Shown here in pieces: positions 1-6,433 of a stretch of 9,369 nt of DNA. Every line of letters begins with the position of its first letter. Positions within the stretch are counted from its first letter, which is position 1. Made by a program: the position numbers and the translations under genes. The notes under the pieces were generated by a model. The model saw only the letters and a list, made by a program, of their open reading frames with translations, did no database searches and was not told the DNA's origin. Location: assembly GCA_903930745.1 (NCBI GenBank), contig CAIYZX010000558.1, positions 1-9,369 on the forward strand, read 5' to 3'. Source of the DNA: an uncultured Chloroflexota bacterium (lineage in GTDB: Bacteria; Chloroflexota; Limnocylindria; Limnocylindrales; CSP1-4).

Positions 1-1737
1 CAGGTCGCCGAGGCGGTCACGCCACGCCGGTCCGGCGAGGACGGCGGCGAGCACGAGCCCCTCGCGGATCCCGTCGTCGGACACCCGTAGTCGGTCTGTG
101 CCGTACCGCTCCAGCAGGGCGTCCACGATGATCGCGCCCGCGGGAAGGATCCTTGCCCGTGCCTGGCGGATGAGGTGGCGCTCCGCGGCCTCGGAGCTGC
201 GCTCCACGGTGAGCATGGCGAGCGCCACGGTGAGGCGGCGGCGCGTGAGCACCCGGTCCACCGCGGTGGCCGGCAGGAGCTTGAGCAGGTTGGACGCGGT
301 GCCGCCAACCGCCACGATCTCCGACGGCTGTGCCTCCGGGGCACCGGAAAGCACCTCGCGGACGCGGGTCTTCAGCGCCTCGATCTCCGCGAGCGACGGC
401 GGGTCCGCGCTCACCAGCTCGCGGGTCAGGCGGTTGGCGCCCAGCGGGAGGCCGGTGGTGGCGACATCGCCGTCCGAGCGGACGTCCACGAGCTCCGTGC
501 TGCCACCGCCCACGTCCACGACGAGCAGCTCCGCGGGAAGCGGGCGGCCCATGGTGACGCCGAGGAGCGTGAGGCGGCCCTCCTCCTCGTGGTCCACGAC
601 GTGCAGCGGGACGCCGGCGCGGCGCTCGACCTCGTTGACGAGGCGGGCGGCGTCATCCGCACGACGCAGCGGCTCGGTGCCCACGATCACGATCTCGCCC
701 GCGCCCATGTCACGGGCGATGCGGACGTAGCGCTCGATGGCGGCGATGAGCTCGTCGCGGGCCTGGTCGCCGATGCGGCCGTCCGCCGCGACACGATCGC
801 CAAGGCCAAGGAACGCGGACTCGTCAAGGAGCGGCTGGACGCTGTGCGTGCCCACCGCCGCGACGAGGAGGTGCAGGCTGGTGGCACCCACATCGATGGC
901 CGCACCAACCTGGGTGCCTTCGGGGATCTCGATGGCCGCGGGGGCCTCGTCCGGGACCACCGGGTCAAGATCCGGGTCCGTGTCCGGCTTGGGCGGCGGG
1001 GGCAGGCCGAGGTCGTCCGCGAACCAGGTCACCACGGCAGTGGGCGTGCTCTCGGGCACGACTTGGAGCGCGACGACCGCCTCCGGTTCGGCTTCCGGCT
1101 CCACCTCGGGCTCGGGCTCGCGCTCGATGACCGGCTCTGGCTCCGGCTCCGGTGCGGCATCGGGCTCGGGCTCGACGATCGGCTCCGGCGCGGGCTCGAT
1201 GACGGGCTCCGGTTCCGGCTCGGCGATCGGCTCCGGCTCGGGCTCCGGCTCGGGCTCCGGCTCGACGGCGGGCTCCGGTTGCGGCTCGGCGATCGGATCC
1301 GGCTCAGGCTCCGGCTCTGCGATCGGCTCCGGCTCGGGTGTGGCTTCAGGCTCCGGCTCGGGTTCAGGCTCCGGCTCGATGACGGGCTCCGGCTCTGCGA
1401 CTGGCTCGGGCTCCGGCTCTGCGACCGGGATCGGGGCGCCGGCCTGGCGCAGCAGCGCGGCGACCTCTTCGAGCACCACGCCCGCGTGCGCGGCGGCGGG
1501 CGATCGCTCCAGCTGGGCCTTCGCGGCCTTCTTCGCTGCCTTCGCCTCAGCCTTGGATTCGGCCTTCGCGGCCTTCTTCGCGGCCTTGCCGGACGCCTTC
1601 GACGCCTTCTTGGCGGCCTTCGCCTCGGCCTTCGCGGCCTTCTTCGCAGCCTTGGCGACCTGCCGGGCGACGGACTCCGCGGCCTTCGCCACCTCGCGCG
1701 CGGCCTTCGAGCCGTCCGAGGCGTCGCCCGCCGACAT
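1..1737 (-). CDS. ppx: Exopolyphosphatase (Ppx/GppA family) with long Lys/Ala and Glu-Pro N-terminal extension, 3' end cut by window
   Basis: The frame is open from the window edge to the chosen ATG at 1737 (579 codons, no stop, C-terminus missing). The catalytic part starts near residue 280 and shows Ppx/GppA hallmarks of the actin-like ATPase fold: AIDVGATS (280-287), GTEPLR (353-358), HEEEGRL (383-389) with the family's catalytic Glu, DVGGGSTEL (408-416), LPLGANRLT near 430, GGTASNL near 478 and GIREGL near 556. Family members hydrolyse terminal phosphates of polyphosphate or act on pppGpp. The pst context favours polyphosphate, probably in the cytoplasm. The usual Asn of the first motif (GSNS/GTNS) is Thr here. 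Residues 11-76 are an 11-residue Lys/Ala repeat and 106-218 a Glu-Pro repeat, which is far longer than a normal N-terminus. Start choice: GAGG lies 8 nt before ATG 1737; TTG 1770, with GAGGAG 6 nt upstream, is a real alternative giving 11 more residues. The motif at 556-559 normally sits near the C-terminus, so few residues are probably missing. Confidence 0.9.
   Translation of the reverse strand, partial: MSAGDASDGSKAAREVAKAAESVARQVAKAAKKAAKAEAKAAKKASKASGKAAKKAAKAESKAEAKAAKKAAKAQLERSPAAAHAGVVLEEVAALLRQAGAPIPVAEPEPEPVAEPEPVIEPEPEPEPEPEATPEPEPIAEPEPEPDPIAEPQPEPAVEPEPEPEPEPEPIAEPEPEPVIEPAPEPIVEPEPDAAPEPEPEPVIEREPEPEVEPEAEPEAVVALQVVPESTPTAVVTWFADDLGLPPPPKPDTDPDLDPVVPDEAPAAIEIPEGTQVGAAIDVGATSLHLLVAAVGTHSVQPLLDESAFLGLGDRVAADGRIGDQARDELIAAIERYVRIARDMGAGEIVIVGTEPLRRADDAARLVNEVERRAGVPLHVVDHEEEGRLTLLGVTMGRPLPAELLVVDVGGGSTELVDVRSDGDVATTGLPLGANRLTRELVSADPPSLAEIEALKTRVREVLSGAPEAQPSEIVAVGGTASNLLKLLPATAVDRVLTRRRLTVALAMLTVERSSEAAERHLIRQARARILPAGAIIVDALLERYGTDRLRVSDDGIREGLVLAAVLAGPAWRDRLGDL
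1081..1425 (-). repeat. Glu-Pro coding repeat (imperfect 6-bp units CTCGGG/CTCCGG) inside ppx
   Basis: Read on the minus strand, these codons give alternating Pro-Glu runs, broken at intervals by VI, IA, VA, AT or DA pairs (residues about 106-218 of the Ppx protein). On the plus strand they appear as tandem ctccgg/ctcggg hexamers with gatcgg or gacggg interruptions. Pro-Glu repeats usually form stiff, extended, highly acidic linkers, comparable in style to the Pro-rich spacer of TonB. Such low-complexity DNA can expand or contract by slippage, always in 6-nt steps that keep the frame. Confidence 0.85.
1510..1653 (-). repeat. 33-bp (11-residue) Lys/Ala hendecad repeat inside ppx
   Basis: Residues 29-76 of the Ppx protein consist of units of the form KAAKKAAKAEA. 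Three consecutive units start at Lys29, Lys40 and Lys51. A four-residue insert (KAEA) follows, then a fourth unit at Lys66. Lys sits at positions 1, 4, 5 and 8 of each unit. On an alpha-helix these four positions fall within about 100 degrees, so the repeat would form one long helix with a continuous basic stripe and an Ala-rich back. The composition resembles Lys/Ala-rich tails of histone H1-like and HU-like bacterial proteins. Confidence 0.85.
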
Positions 1738-1856
1738 GCCGGCCGCCTCGCGGTCTCGATCCTTCGCCAACGCCCGCTCCTCAGGTAGGACGGCGCCGGA
1801 TGGTACGCGCCGCGCAGGCGTACAGTCTGCCGTAGACGCGCCAGCCCGTGCGACGG
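1738..1856 (-). promoter_or_regulatory. Spacer between CNB gene and ppx, with ppx ribosome-binding sites and a small hairpin
   Basis: About 120 bases separate the CNB stop from the ppx ATG. GAGGAG (1777-1782, minus strand) lies 6 nt before an in-frame TTG at 1770. GAGG (1746-1749) lies 8 nt before ATG 1737. A 6-bp inverted repeat, gtacgc at 1803-1808 and gcgtac at 1818-1823, could form a hairpin with a 9-nt loop. No T-tract follows it, so it does not look like an intrinsic terminator, and ppx could be read through from the upstream genes. I see no convincing separate promoter. Confidence 0.4.
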
Positions 1857-2273
1857 TCAGTCAACGGTGTTGCGGGCATCGCGCCGGATTCGATCCGTGA
1901 GCGCGACCAGGATCCCGTGCCGGACCGAGGAGTACCGGTCCATGAGCGAAGCGAATGCCTCACGGCGGATCACCGCCACGCGGACCTCCGTCAGCGCGGT
2001 CACCGTCGCGGTGCGCGGCCCACCGTCCACGAGCGCGATCTCACCGAGGAACGCGCCCGCCGTCAGCTCCTTCACAGCGACGGCATCCCGAGCCACGGAC
2101 AGCCGGCCGGCCAGGACGAGGTAGAACGCATCGCCGGGCTCCCCCTGTGTCACCAGCACATCGCCGGCAGGCACGGCCTCCTCGGTCGCAAGGTTCGCGA
2201 TGGCCTCGATGGCGCGGTCCGTCATGCCCTCGAAGAGCGGCACGCGGCGCAGAACGGTGGCGTCGATGGACAT
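1857..2273 (-). CDS. Stand-alone cyclic-nucleotide-binding-domain protein (138 aa)
   Basis: This small cytoplasmic protein is one cyclic-nucleotide-binding (CNB, cAMP-receptor-like) domain plus a short C-terminal helix. The N-terminal segment LRRVPLFEGM (8-17) is the usual entry helix. The beta-roll follows (about 35-105). The phosphate-binding cassette FLGEIALVDGGPRTATV (75-91) keeps the Gly-Glu (77-78) and Arg87 that hold the cyclic phosphate in family members, so ligand binding is plausible. No helix-turn-helix, kinase or channel domain follows, so it is not a CRP-type transcription factor. Start: ATG 2273 has a strong AAAGGAG with 8 nt spacing; the frame stays open further upstream but there overlaps the lipoprotein gene and lacks domain character. 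It lies 37 nt after the lipoprotein gene and is probably in the same transcript. The role is unknown; regulation of the transporter or of Ppx by a nucleotide signal is a guess. Confidence 0.9.
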   Translation of the reverse strand: MSIDATVLRRVPLFEGMTDRAIEAIANLATEEAVPAGDVLVTQGEPGDAFYLVLAGRLSVARDAVAVKELTAGAFLGEIALVDGGPRTATVTALTEVRVAVIRREAFASLMDRYSSVRHGILVALTDRIRRDARNTVD

Positions 2274-2300
2274 GAGCGGTACTCCTTTGAGCGGGTGGCG

Positions 2301-2325
2301 GAGAGGCGGCTCAGCCGCCGTCCTC
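2301..2325 (-). other. Small hairpin over the stop codon of the lipoprotein gene
   Basis: ggcggc (2305-2310) and gccgcc (2314-2319) are inverted repeats whose 3-nt loop is the stop codon. gag (2301-2303) and ctc (2323-2325) can extend the stem after an internal loop. There is no T-tract. It may slow 3' decay or mark a weak processing point before the CNB gene, but in GC-rich DNA this could be chance. Confidence 0.3.
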
Positions 2326-3609
2326 GGTGGCGTCGGTGGGTGCGGGTTCGGCGCCGAGGCCGCCCGGCGTGATCGGGACCGCCTGCGGCGTGAAGCCGCT
2401 CCCCGTGAGATCCAGCTCCGCAAGCGCCTTGCGTGCGGCGTCAGCGTAGGAGAGATCCACCGCTTCCGGCGGCGGTGCGGCGGCCAGCAGGCCCGTTGCG
2501 ACGAGCCGGTCAACGGTGGACTGGTACGCGGCCATGTCCAGGCTGCCGATCCCCCCTGGGGCTGGCCACACCAGGGCATTGACCTCGTTGACCGCCCAGA
2601 GCTGGTGGCCCACCGGGAGCGGCGCACCCTGGTCAACGACCAGCTGGGCGCAGTCTGCCGGACGGTCGCGGCAGTCCACGTATCCCTGGAACGTGCCCTG
2701 CAGGAATCGCACAAGCGCGTCCTTGTGCTTGGGATCCGTCAGCCATGATGCGCGGGCGAAGATCCCGGTGCCCAGCATCGCGTCACCGGTCTCGTCCAGG
2801 TTTCGAACGGCCAGCTGGCCCGGCGCGTAGGCGGGCGCCCCATCGGAGGAACCGAACTCAAGGAGCTGGGCGTACTCGTCGTAGGTGGTTCCGCCGGCGG
2901 CCGCCAGCATCCCGCCGTGGAGCATGTCCGCGAGTGGCGACGAGGCCGGGTCGAAGATGAAGTCGTACTCCCCGGCGGAGTTGTAGCCGGTGCCATCCTC
3001 CAGGCCCGCCTTCGCCAGGGCGGCGCGCAGATCCAGCGAGCGGTTGCCGATGCCCAGCATGCCGATGGTGGACCCCTCCAGCTTCGCGAGGCTCGAGACG
3101 GGTGTCCCCTTGGGGGCGATCAGCACGGAGCCGGAGCGCTGGTAGAGCATGGCGACCAGCACGTAGTCCGCGCCCAGCTGCTCCCGTGCCACCAGGACCG
3201 CCGGCACGCTCGCCACGAGCAGCTGCGGGCCGTCCTCCACCAGCGGCGCGCCAAGCGGGTCCTCGTCCGGTGTTCCCGGCAGGAAGCCCGCCTCCACGGC
3301 AAGGCCCTCGTACACGCCGGTTACGGCGGCGTCGTACATGCCGGCGGCCCCGGCCCCGAAGAACGTGTCCAGCTGGACGCCGAACTGGGCCGGGTCCGGG
3401 GCTGCGACAACGGGGGCTTCGCTGGCTCCGGGTTCGCCAGAGGCGGATCCCCCGTCCAGGCCCGTCCCCCCACCGGAGATGTCGCCACCGTCGGCGGCGA
3501 GCTGGGCGATGTACTCCGCGCGTGCCGTCCCACAGGCGCCGGTCACGAGCGCCAGCAGGAGCAGCACGGCGCCAAGACGGGCCGCCCGGAACCGGGCCCG
3601 GAGGCTCAC
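2311..3609 (-). CDS. NMT1/THI5-like ABC substrate-binding lipoprotein (432 aa)
   Basis: This is probably an exported, lipid-anchored solute-binding protein. A short Arg-rich n-region is followed by a hydrophobic stretch (12-23) and a lipobox-like VTGAC with Cys26. A Gly/Ser/Pro-rich linker (about 40-70) leads into a periplasmic-binding fold. The stretch DTFFGAGAAGMYDAAVTGVY (81-100), the following VYEGLAVEAGF, and later SGSVLIAPKGTPV...LEGSTIGML resemble the NMT1/THI5/SsuA-type binding proteins (pyrimidine, riboflavin or sulfonate ligands). It does not resemble PstS, and the phosphate-loop motifs are absent. Two close Cys residues (VDCRDRPADC) could form a disulfide. The GTG start at 3609 overlaps the pstB stop as GTGA, which suggests translational coupling. 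No matching permease is present here, so it may serve a remote transporter or act as a sensor. The ligand cannot be named from sequence. Confidence 0.85.
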   Translation of the reverse strand: MSLRARFRAARLGAVLLLLALVTGACGTARAEYIAQLAADGGDISGGGTGLDGGSASGEPGASEAPVVAAPDPAQFGVQLDTFFGAGAAGMYDAAVTGVYEGLAVEAGFLPGTPDEDPLGAPLVEDGPQLLVASVPAVLVAREQLGADYVLVAMLYQRSGSVLIAPKGTPVSSLAKLEGSTIGMLGIGNRSLDLRAALAKAGLEDGTGYNSAGEYDFIFDPASSPLADMLHGGMLAAAGGTTYDEYAQLLEFGSSDGAPAYAPGQLAVRNLDETGDAMLGTGIFARASWLTDPKHKDALVRFLQGTFQGYVDCRDRPADCAQLVVDQGAPLPVGHQLWAVNEVNALVWPAPGGIGSLDMAAYQSTVDRLVATGLLAAAPPPEAVDLSYADAARKALAELDLTGSGFTPQAVPITPGGLGAEPAPTDATEDGG

Positions 3610-4475
3610 CCGAACCGCCCGGACACGTAGTCCTCCGTGAGGCGGTTCCGCGGGTTCGTGAAGAGATCCTGGGTTGGACCCTCCTCCACGAGGTAGCCGG
3701 AGCCGTGGTCGCCCAGCGTGAAGAAGGCGGACCGGTCACTCACCCGTGCCGCCTGCTGCAGGTTGTGCGTGACGATCACGATCGCGTACTGGGCCTTCAG
3801 CTCGCTGATGAGCTCCTCGATCCGAAGCGTTGCGATGGGATCCAGGGCGGAGCACGGCTCGTCCATGAGGATCACCTCGGGGTCCACGACAATCGTCCTG
3901 GCGATGCAGAGGCGCTGTTGCTGGCCGCCGGAGAGCGAGGTCCCGGGGCGCTTGAGCTTGTCCTTGACCTCGTCCCAGATGGCCGCCCGCCGCAGGCTCC
4001 GTTCCACCAGCTCGTCAAGCTCCGGCTTGCGGCGCGCGAGGCCCAGCAGCTTCGGCCCGGCGGCAACGTTCTCCCAGATCGACATGGCCGGGAACGGGTT
4101 GGGCTTCTGGAAGACCATCCCCACCACGCGCCGGACCTGCACCGGGTCCACGCCCGGGGCATACAGGTCCACGCCGTCCAGCAGGATGGATCCCTTGACG
4201 GTGGCGCCCGGCTGGGTCTCGTGCATTCGGTTCACCGCCCGGATCAGCGTGCTCTTCCCGCAGCCGGACGGGCCGATGATCGCCGTGACGGACCGCGGCG
4301 GCACCGCCATGGTCACGTCGCGGACCGCGACCGTGGATCCGTACGCAACGGTGACGTCACGGATCTCCAGCGACCCCGGCAGGCCCGCGACTGCCTCGCC
4401 CCGTGCACCCGCGAGCGTGTCGTCCGCCGGCAGCGAGAACGGCCGCGGGATCGGGACCGATTCGATGAAGGTCAT
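3606..4475 (-). CDS. pstB: Phosphate ABC transporter ATP-binding protein PstB (289 aa)
   Basis: PstB is the cytoplasmic ATPase that powers phosphate import through the PstC-PstA channel. All ABC motifs are intact: Walker A GPSGCGKST (68-76), Q-loop FQKPNPFP with Gln123 (the KPNPFP form is typical of PstB), signature LSGGQQQR (181-188), Walker B VILMDEP (201-207) followed by CSALDP, and switch His237 in VTHNLQQA. The N-terminus carries about 35 extra residues before the ABC domain, so it is a little longer than the usual 250-260 aa. Start: ATG 4475 has AAGGAG at 9 nt spacing, located in the 3' end of pstA; the gap to pstA is 5 nt. The stop overlaps the GTG of the lipoprotein gene. In many bacteria phoU follows pstB, but here it does not. 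Confidence 0.97.
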   Translation of the reverse strand: MTFIESVPIPRPFSLPADDTLAGARGEAVAGLPGSLEIRDVTVAYGSTVAVRDVTMAVPPRSVTAIIGPSGCGKSTLIRAVNRMHETQPGATVKGSILLDGVDLYAPGVDPVQVRRVVGMVFQKPNPFPAMSIWENVAAGPKLLGLARRKPELDELVERSLRRAAIWDEVKDKLKRPGTSLSGGQQQRLCIARTIVVDPEVILMDEPCSALDPIATLRIEELISELKAQYAIVIVTHNLQQAARVSDRSAFFTLGDHGSGYLVEEGPTQDLFTNPRNRLTEDYVSGRFG

Positions 4476-4480
4476 GGGGT

Positions 4481-5410
4481 TCAGCTCCTTCCGGATCCGC
4501 GGCGGGCCGCGAGCAGCCGGACCGTGATGTTGGCAACGAGGACGAACACGAGCAGCAGCAGCGCCGCCGCCCAGGCCTGGCCCACGAGAACCGGGGACGG
4601 CTGGCCGGAGTTCGTGTAGATGAAGGTGGGGAGGCTGTCCATCGGCTTGTCGATCTCGCCAACGTTGACGAGCCGGCTGCCGAGCGCCGTCAGCAGGAGG
4701 GGCGCGGTCTCACCGGACGCCCGCGCGACGGCCAGGATGATCCCGGTCACGAGGCCGCCGAACCCAGCCCGGATCACGACCGTCATGATGGTCCGCCACC
4801 GCGGCAGGCCCAGCGCGAGGCCGCCCTCACGGACGGACGCGGGGACCAGGCGGAGGATCTCCTCCGTGTTGCGAAGGATGACCGGCACCATGATCACGGC
4901 CAGCGCCGCGATGCCGGCCGCCGCGCTGAAGGTCTTGAACGGGACCACGAGGATGGCGTAGCAGAAGACGCCGATCACGATGGACGGCAGGCCCACCATC
5001 ACGTCCGCTGCGAACCTGATTGCGGCGGCCACCCGGGGCGTGGCGATCTCCGACACGAAGATGCCGCCGAGGATGCCCACGGGCGCGGCGATCAGCGTGG
5101 CCATCGGGACCAGCTGCAGGGACCCAAGGATGGCCGTGAGCGCACCACCGTGGATGTCGTTCACCGGGGCGCTGACCAGGAACTCCGGGTCCAGCCATCC
5201 CCAGCCGTTGACCACCACGTACGCGACGATCGCCACGAGGGGTACCAGGATGAACCCGGTCGCGAGCATGGAGATGGTGCGCATCGTTCGGTCCGCGAGC
5301 CGGCGGCGGGCCGAGCCGCCACGGACGAGATCCGCGACCCGAGGGCGCACGCCTACGGCGGTGCTGGGGACGGGCACCGGCGCGGGTGCGGCAGGAGTTG
5401 CGGCCGTCAT
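4481..5410 (-). CDS. pstA: Phosphate ABC transporter permease PstA (309 aa)
   Basis: This is an inner-membrane subunit of the PstSCAB importer. A polar, Ala/Pro-rich cytoplasmic N-terminus of about 40 residues precedes roughly six membrane segments: about 46-68, 89-121, 135-158, 163-180, 213-235 and 278-298. The cytoplasmic coupling loop with the permease EAA-type sequence lies at about 186-205 (LRLVPASVREGGLALGLPRW), followed by ARASGETAPLLL (229-240), typical of PstA. The ATG at 5410 overlaps the pstC stop as ATGA. No good Shine-Dalgarno site is seen, so translational coupling from pstC is likely. The frame is open farther upstream, but that part overlaps pstC and has no permease character. 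Confidence 0.96.
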   Translation of the reverse strand: MTAATPAAPAPVPVPSTAVGVRPRVADLVRGGSARRRLADRTMRTISMLATGFILVPLVAIVAYVVVNGWGWLDPEFLVSAPVNDIHGGALTAILGSLQLVPMATLIAAPVGILGGIFVSEIATPRVAAAIRFAADVMVGLPSIVIGVFCYAILVVPFKTFSAAAGIAALAVIMVPVILRNTEEILRLVPASVREGGLALGLPRWRTIMTVVIRAGFGGLVTGIILAVARASGETAPLLLTALGSRLVNVGEIDKPMDSLPTFIYTNSGQPSPVLVGQAWAAALLLLVFVLVANITVRLLAARRGSGRS

Positions 5411-6360
5411 GCGTGCGCGTCCCGGCGAGCACCGCCAACCAGCAGGCGGGCAAGGATGCCCACCACCAGCGTGAGCACCATGAGCACCACCGCGAGTGCG
5501 AGCAGCGCACCCGTCTCCTCCGTGGACGAGGCCTCCACGAAGCTGGTGGCAATCTTGGAGGCGATGGTCTGTCCCTGGTCGAAGAGCCCGGTGGGCACGC
5601 GATCCGCGTTCCCGATGGTCATGGTCACGGCCATCGTCTCGCCCATCGCCCGCCCCAGCGCCAGGATGCACGCTCCGAGGAGGCCTGCCCGGACCGAGGG
5701 CAGGACCACGGTCCGGATGGTCTCCCACCGGGTGGCGCCCATCCCCACGTAGGCCTCGCGATAGGACTGGGGAAGTGTCAGGATCACCTCGCGCGAGATG
5801 GCGACGATGGTGGGGGTGGCCATCACCGCGAGGATCAGCGAGGCGGTGAAGATGTCATTGCCGATCGGCGTGGTGGCCAGCCACGGGACGGCGGAGAACG
5901 TGCCGGCGACCCAGGTCTCCACCGTGTCACGCATCAGGGGCGCGAAGACCACGAGACCCCACAGGCCAACAACCACACTGGGGATCGCCGCGATCAGCTC
6001 GACGAGCACCACGACGGGCCGGGCAATCCAGGCGGGCGCCAGCTCCGCGAGGTAGACCGCGGCAAGGATGCCCAAGGGGACGGCGACCACCATCGCCAGC
6101 CCGGCGGTGATGATGGTGCCAACGATGAACGGGAGGGCGCCGAAGACGAGGTCGCCCACGTTCCAGGTGGATCCGAGGACGAAGCCGGCGACCCCGAAGG
6201 TCTCCCATGTGGGCGCCGACGAGACCAGCAACCTGACGGCGATGCTCCCGAGAAGGAGCAGGGCCAGGGCGGCGCAGCTCCCGGCCAGGAGTGCGAACAG
6301 CCGGTCTGGGATGCGCGCGACCGGCGTTGACAGCCGGATCCGGAGCGGAGTCAGGGTCAT
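5407..6360 (-). CDS. pstC: Phosphate ABC transporter permease PstC (317 aa)
   Basis: PstC is the second membrane subunit of the phosphate importer. The sequence shows about six hydrophobic segments: 21-45, 73-105, 115-142, 172-190, 223-245 and 285-308. The cytoplasmic coupling loop is YREAYVGMGATRWETIRTVV (200-219), followed by the conserved GRAMGETMAV (236-245). Length and order match the PstC family. The ATG at 6360 has only a weak Shine-Dalgarno match (GAGA). It lies 73 nt after the pstS stop, and that gap holds a strong hairpin. The 3' end overlaps pstA by 4 nt. Confidence 0.96.
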   Translation of the reverse strand: MTLTPLRIRLSTPVARIPDRLFALLAGSCAALALLLLGSIAVRLLVSSAPTWETFGVAGFVLGSTWNVGDLVFGALPFIVGTIITAGLAMVVAVPLGILAAVYLAELAPAWIARPVVVLVELIAAIPSVVVGLWGLVVFAPLMRDTVETWVAGTFSAVPWLATTPIGNDIFTASLILAVMATPTIVAISREVILTLPQSYREAYVGMGATRWETIRTVVLPSVRAGLLGACILALGRAMGETMAVTMTIGNADRVPTGLFDQGQTIASKIATSFVEASSTEETGALLALAVVLMVLTLVVGILARLLVGGARRDAHA

Positions 6361-6376
6361 CGTGGGTCTCGCATGG

Positions 6377-6410
6377 CCAGTCGCCCCACCCGGGAGGGCG
6401 GGGCGACTGG
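6377..6410 (-). other. Strong intergenic hairpin between pstS and pstC
   Basis: ccagtcgcccc (6377-6387) and ggggcgactgg (6400-6410) are a perfect 11-bp inverted repeat. After one mismatch, three more pairs (6389-6391 with 6396-6398) close a GGGA loop. On the transcribed strand no U-tract follows, so this is not a classical terminator. Hairpins placed just after binding-protein genes commonly protect the upstream mRNA from 3' decay or cause partial termination, giving more binding protein than permease. That role is inferred here. Confidence 0.75.
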
Positions 6411-6433
6411 AGCCGTACCTGGTGGGATGGAGG

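Noticed and set aside
1803..1823. Terminator between the CNB gene and ppx
   Set aside because: Only a 6-bp stem with a 9-nt loop and no T-tract, so readthrough into ppx is more likely.
175..1900. Long rightward open frames rich in Gly/Leu/Arg or Ser-Gly
   Set aside because: They are antisense shadows of the repetitive Glu-Pro and Lys/Ala codons of ppx. They have no domain character, while the minus-strand frame shows every Ppx motif.
2274..2714. Upstream extension of the CNB protein to 285 residues
   Set aside because: The added part overlaps the lipoprotein gene, is Arg/Ser/Pro-rich without domain signs, and the AAAGGAG site sits just before ATG 2273.
2917..4619. Long rightward open frames over the lipoprotein, pstB and pstA genes
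   Set aside because: Arg/Pro/Ala-rich low-complexity translations are typical of antisense frames in GC-rich DNA; the opposite strand encodes clear ABC transporter proteins.
6361..6433. Rho-independent terminator after pstS
   Set aside because: The hairpin is strong, but no T-run follows on the transcribed strand, and pstC must be expressed with pstS.
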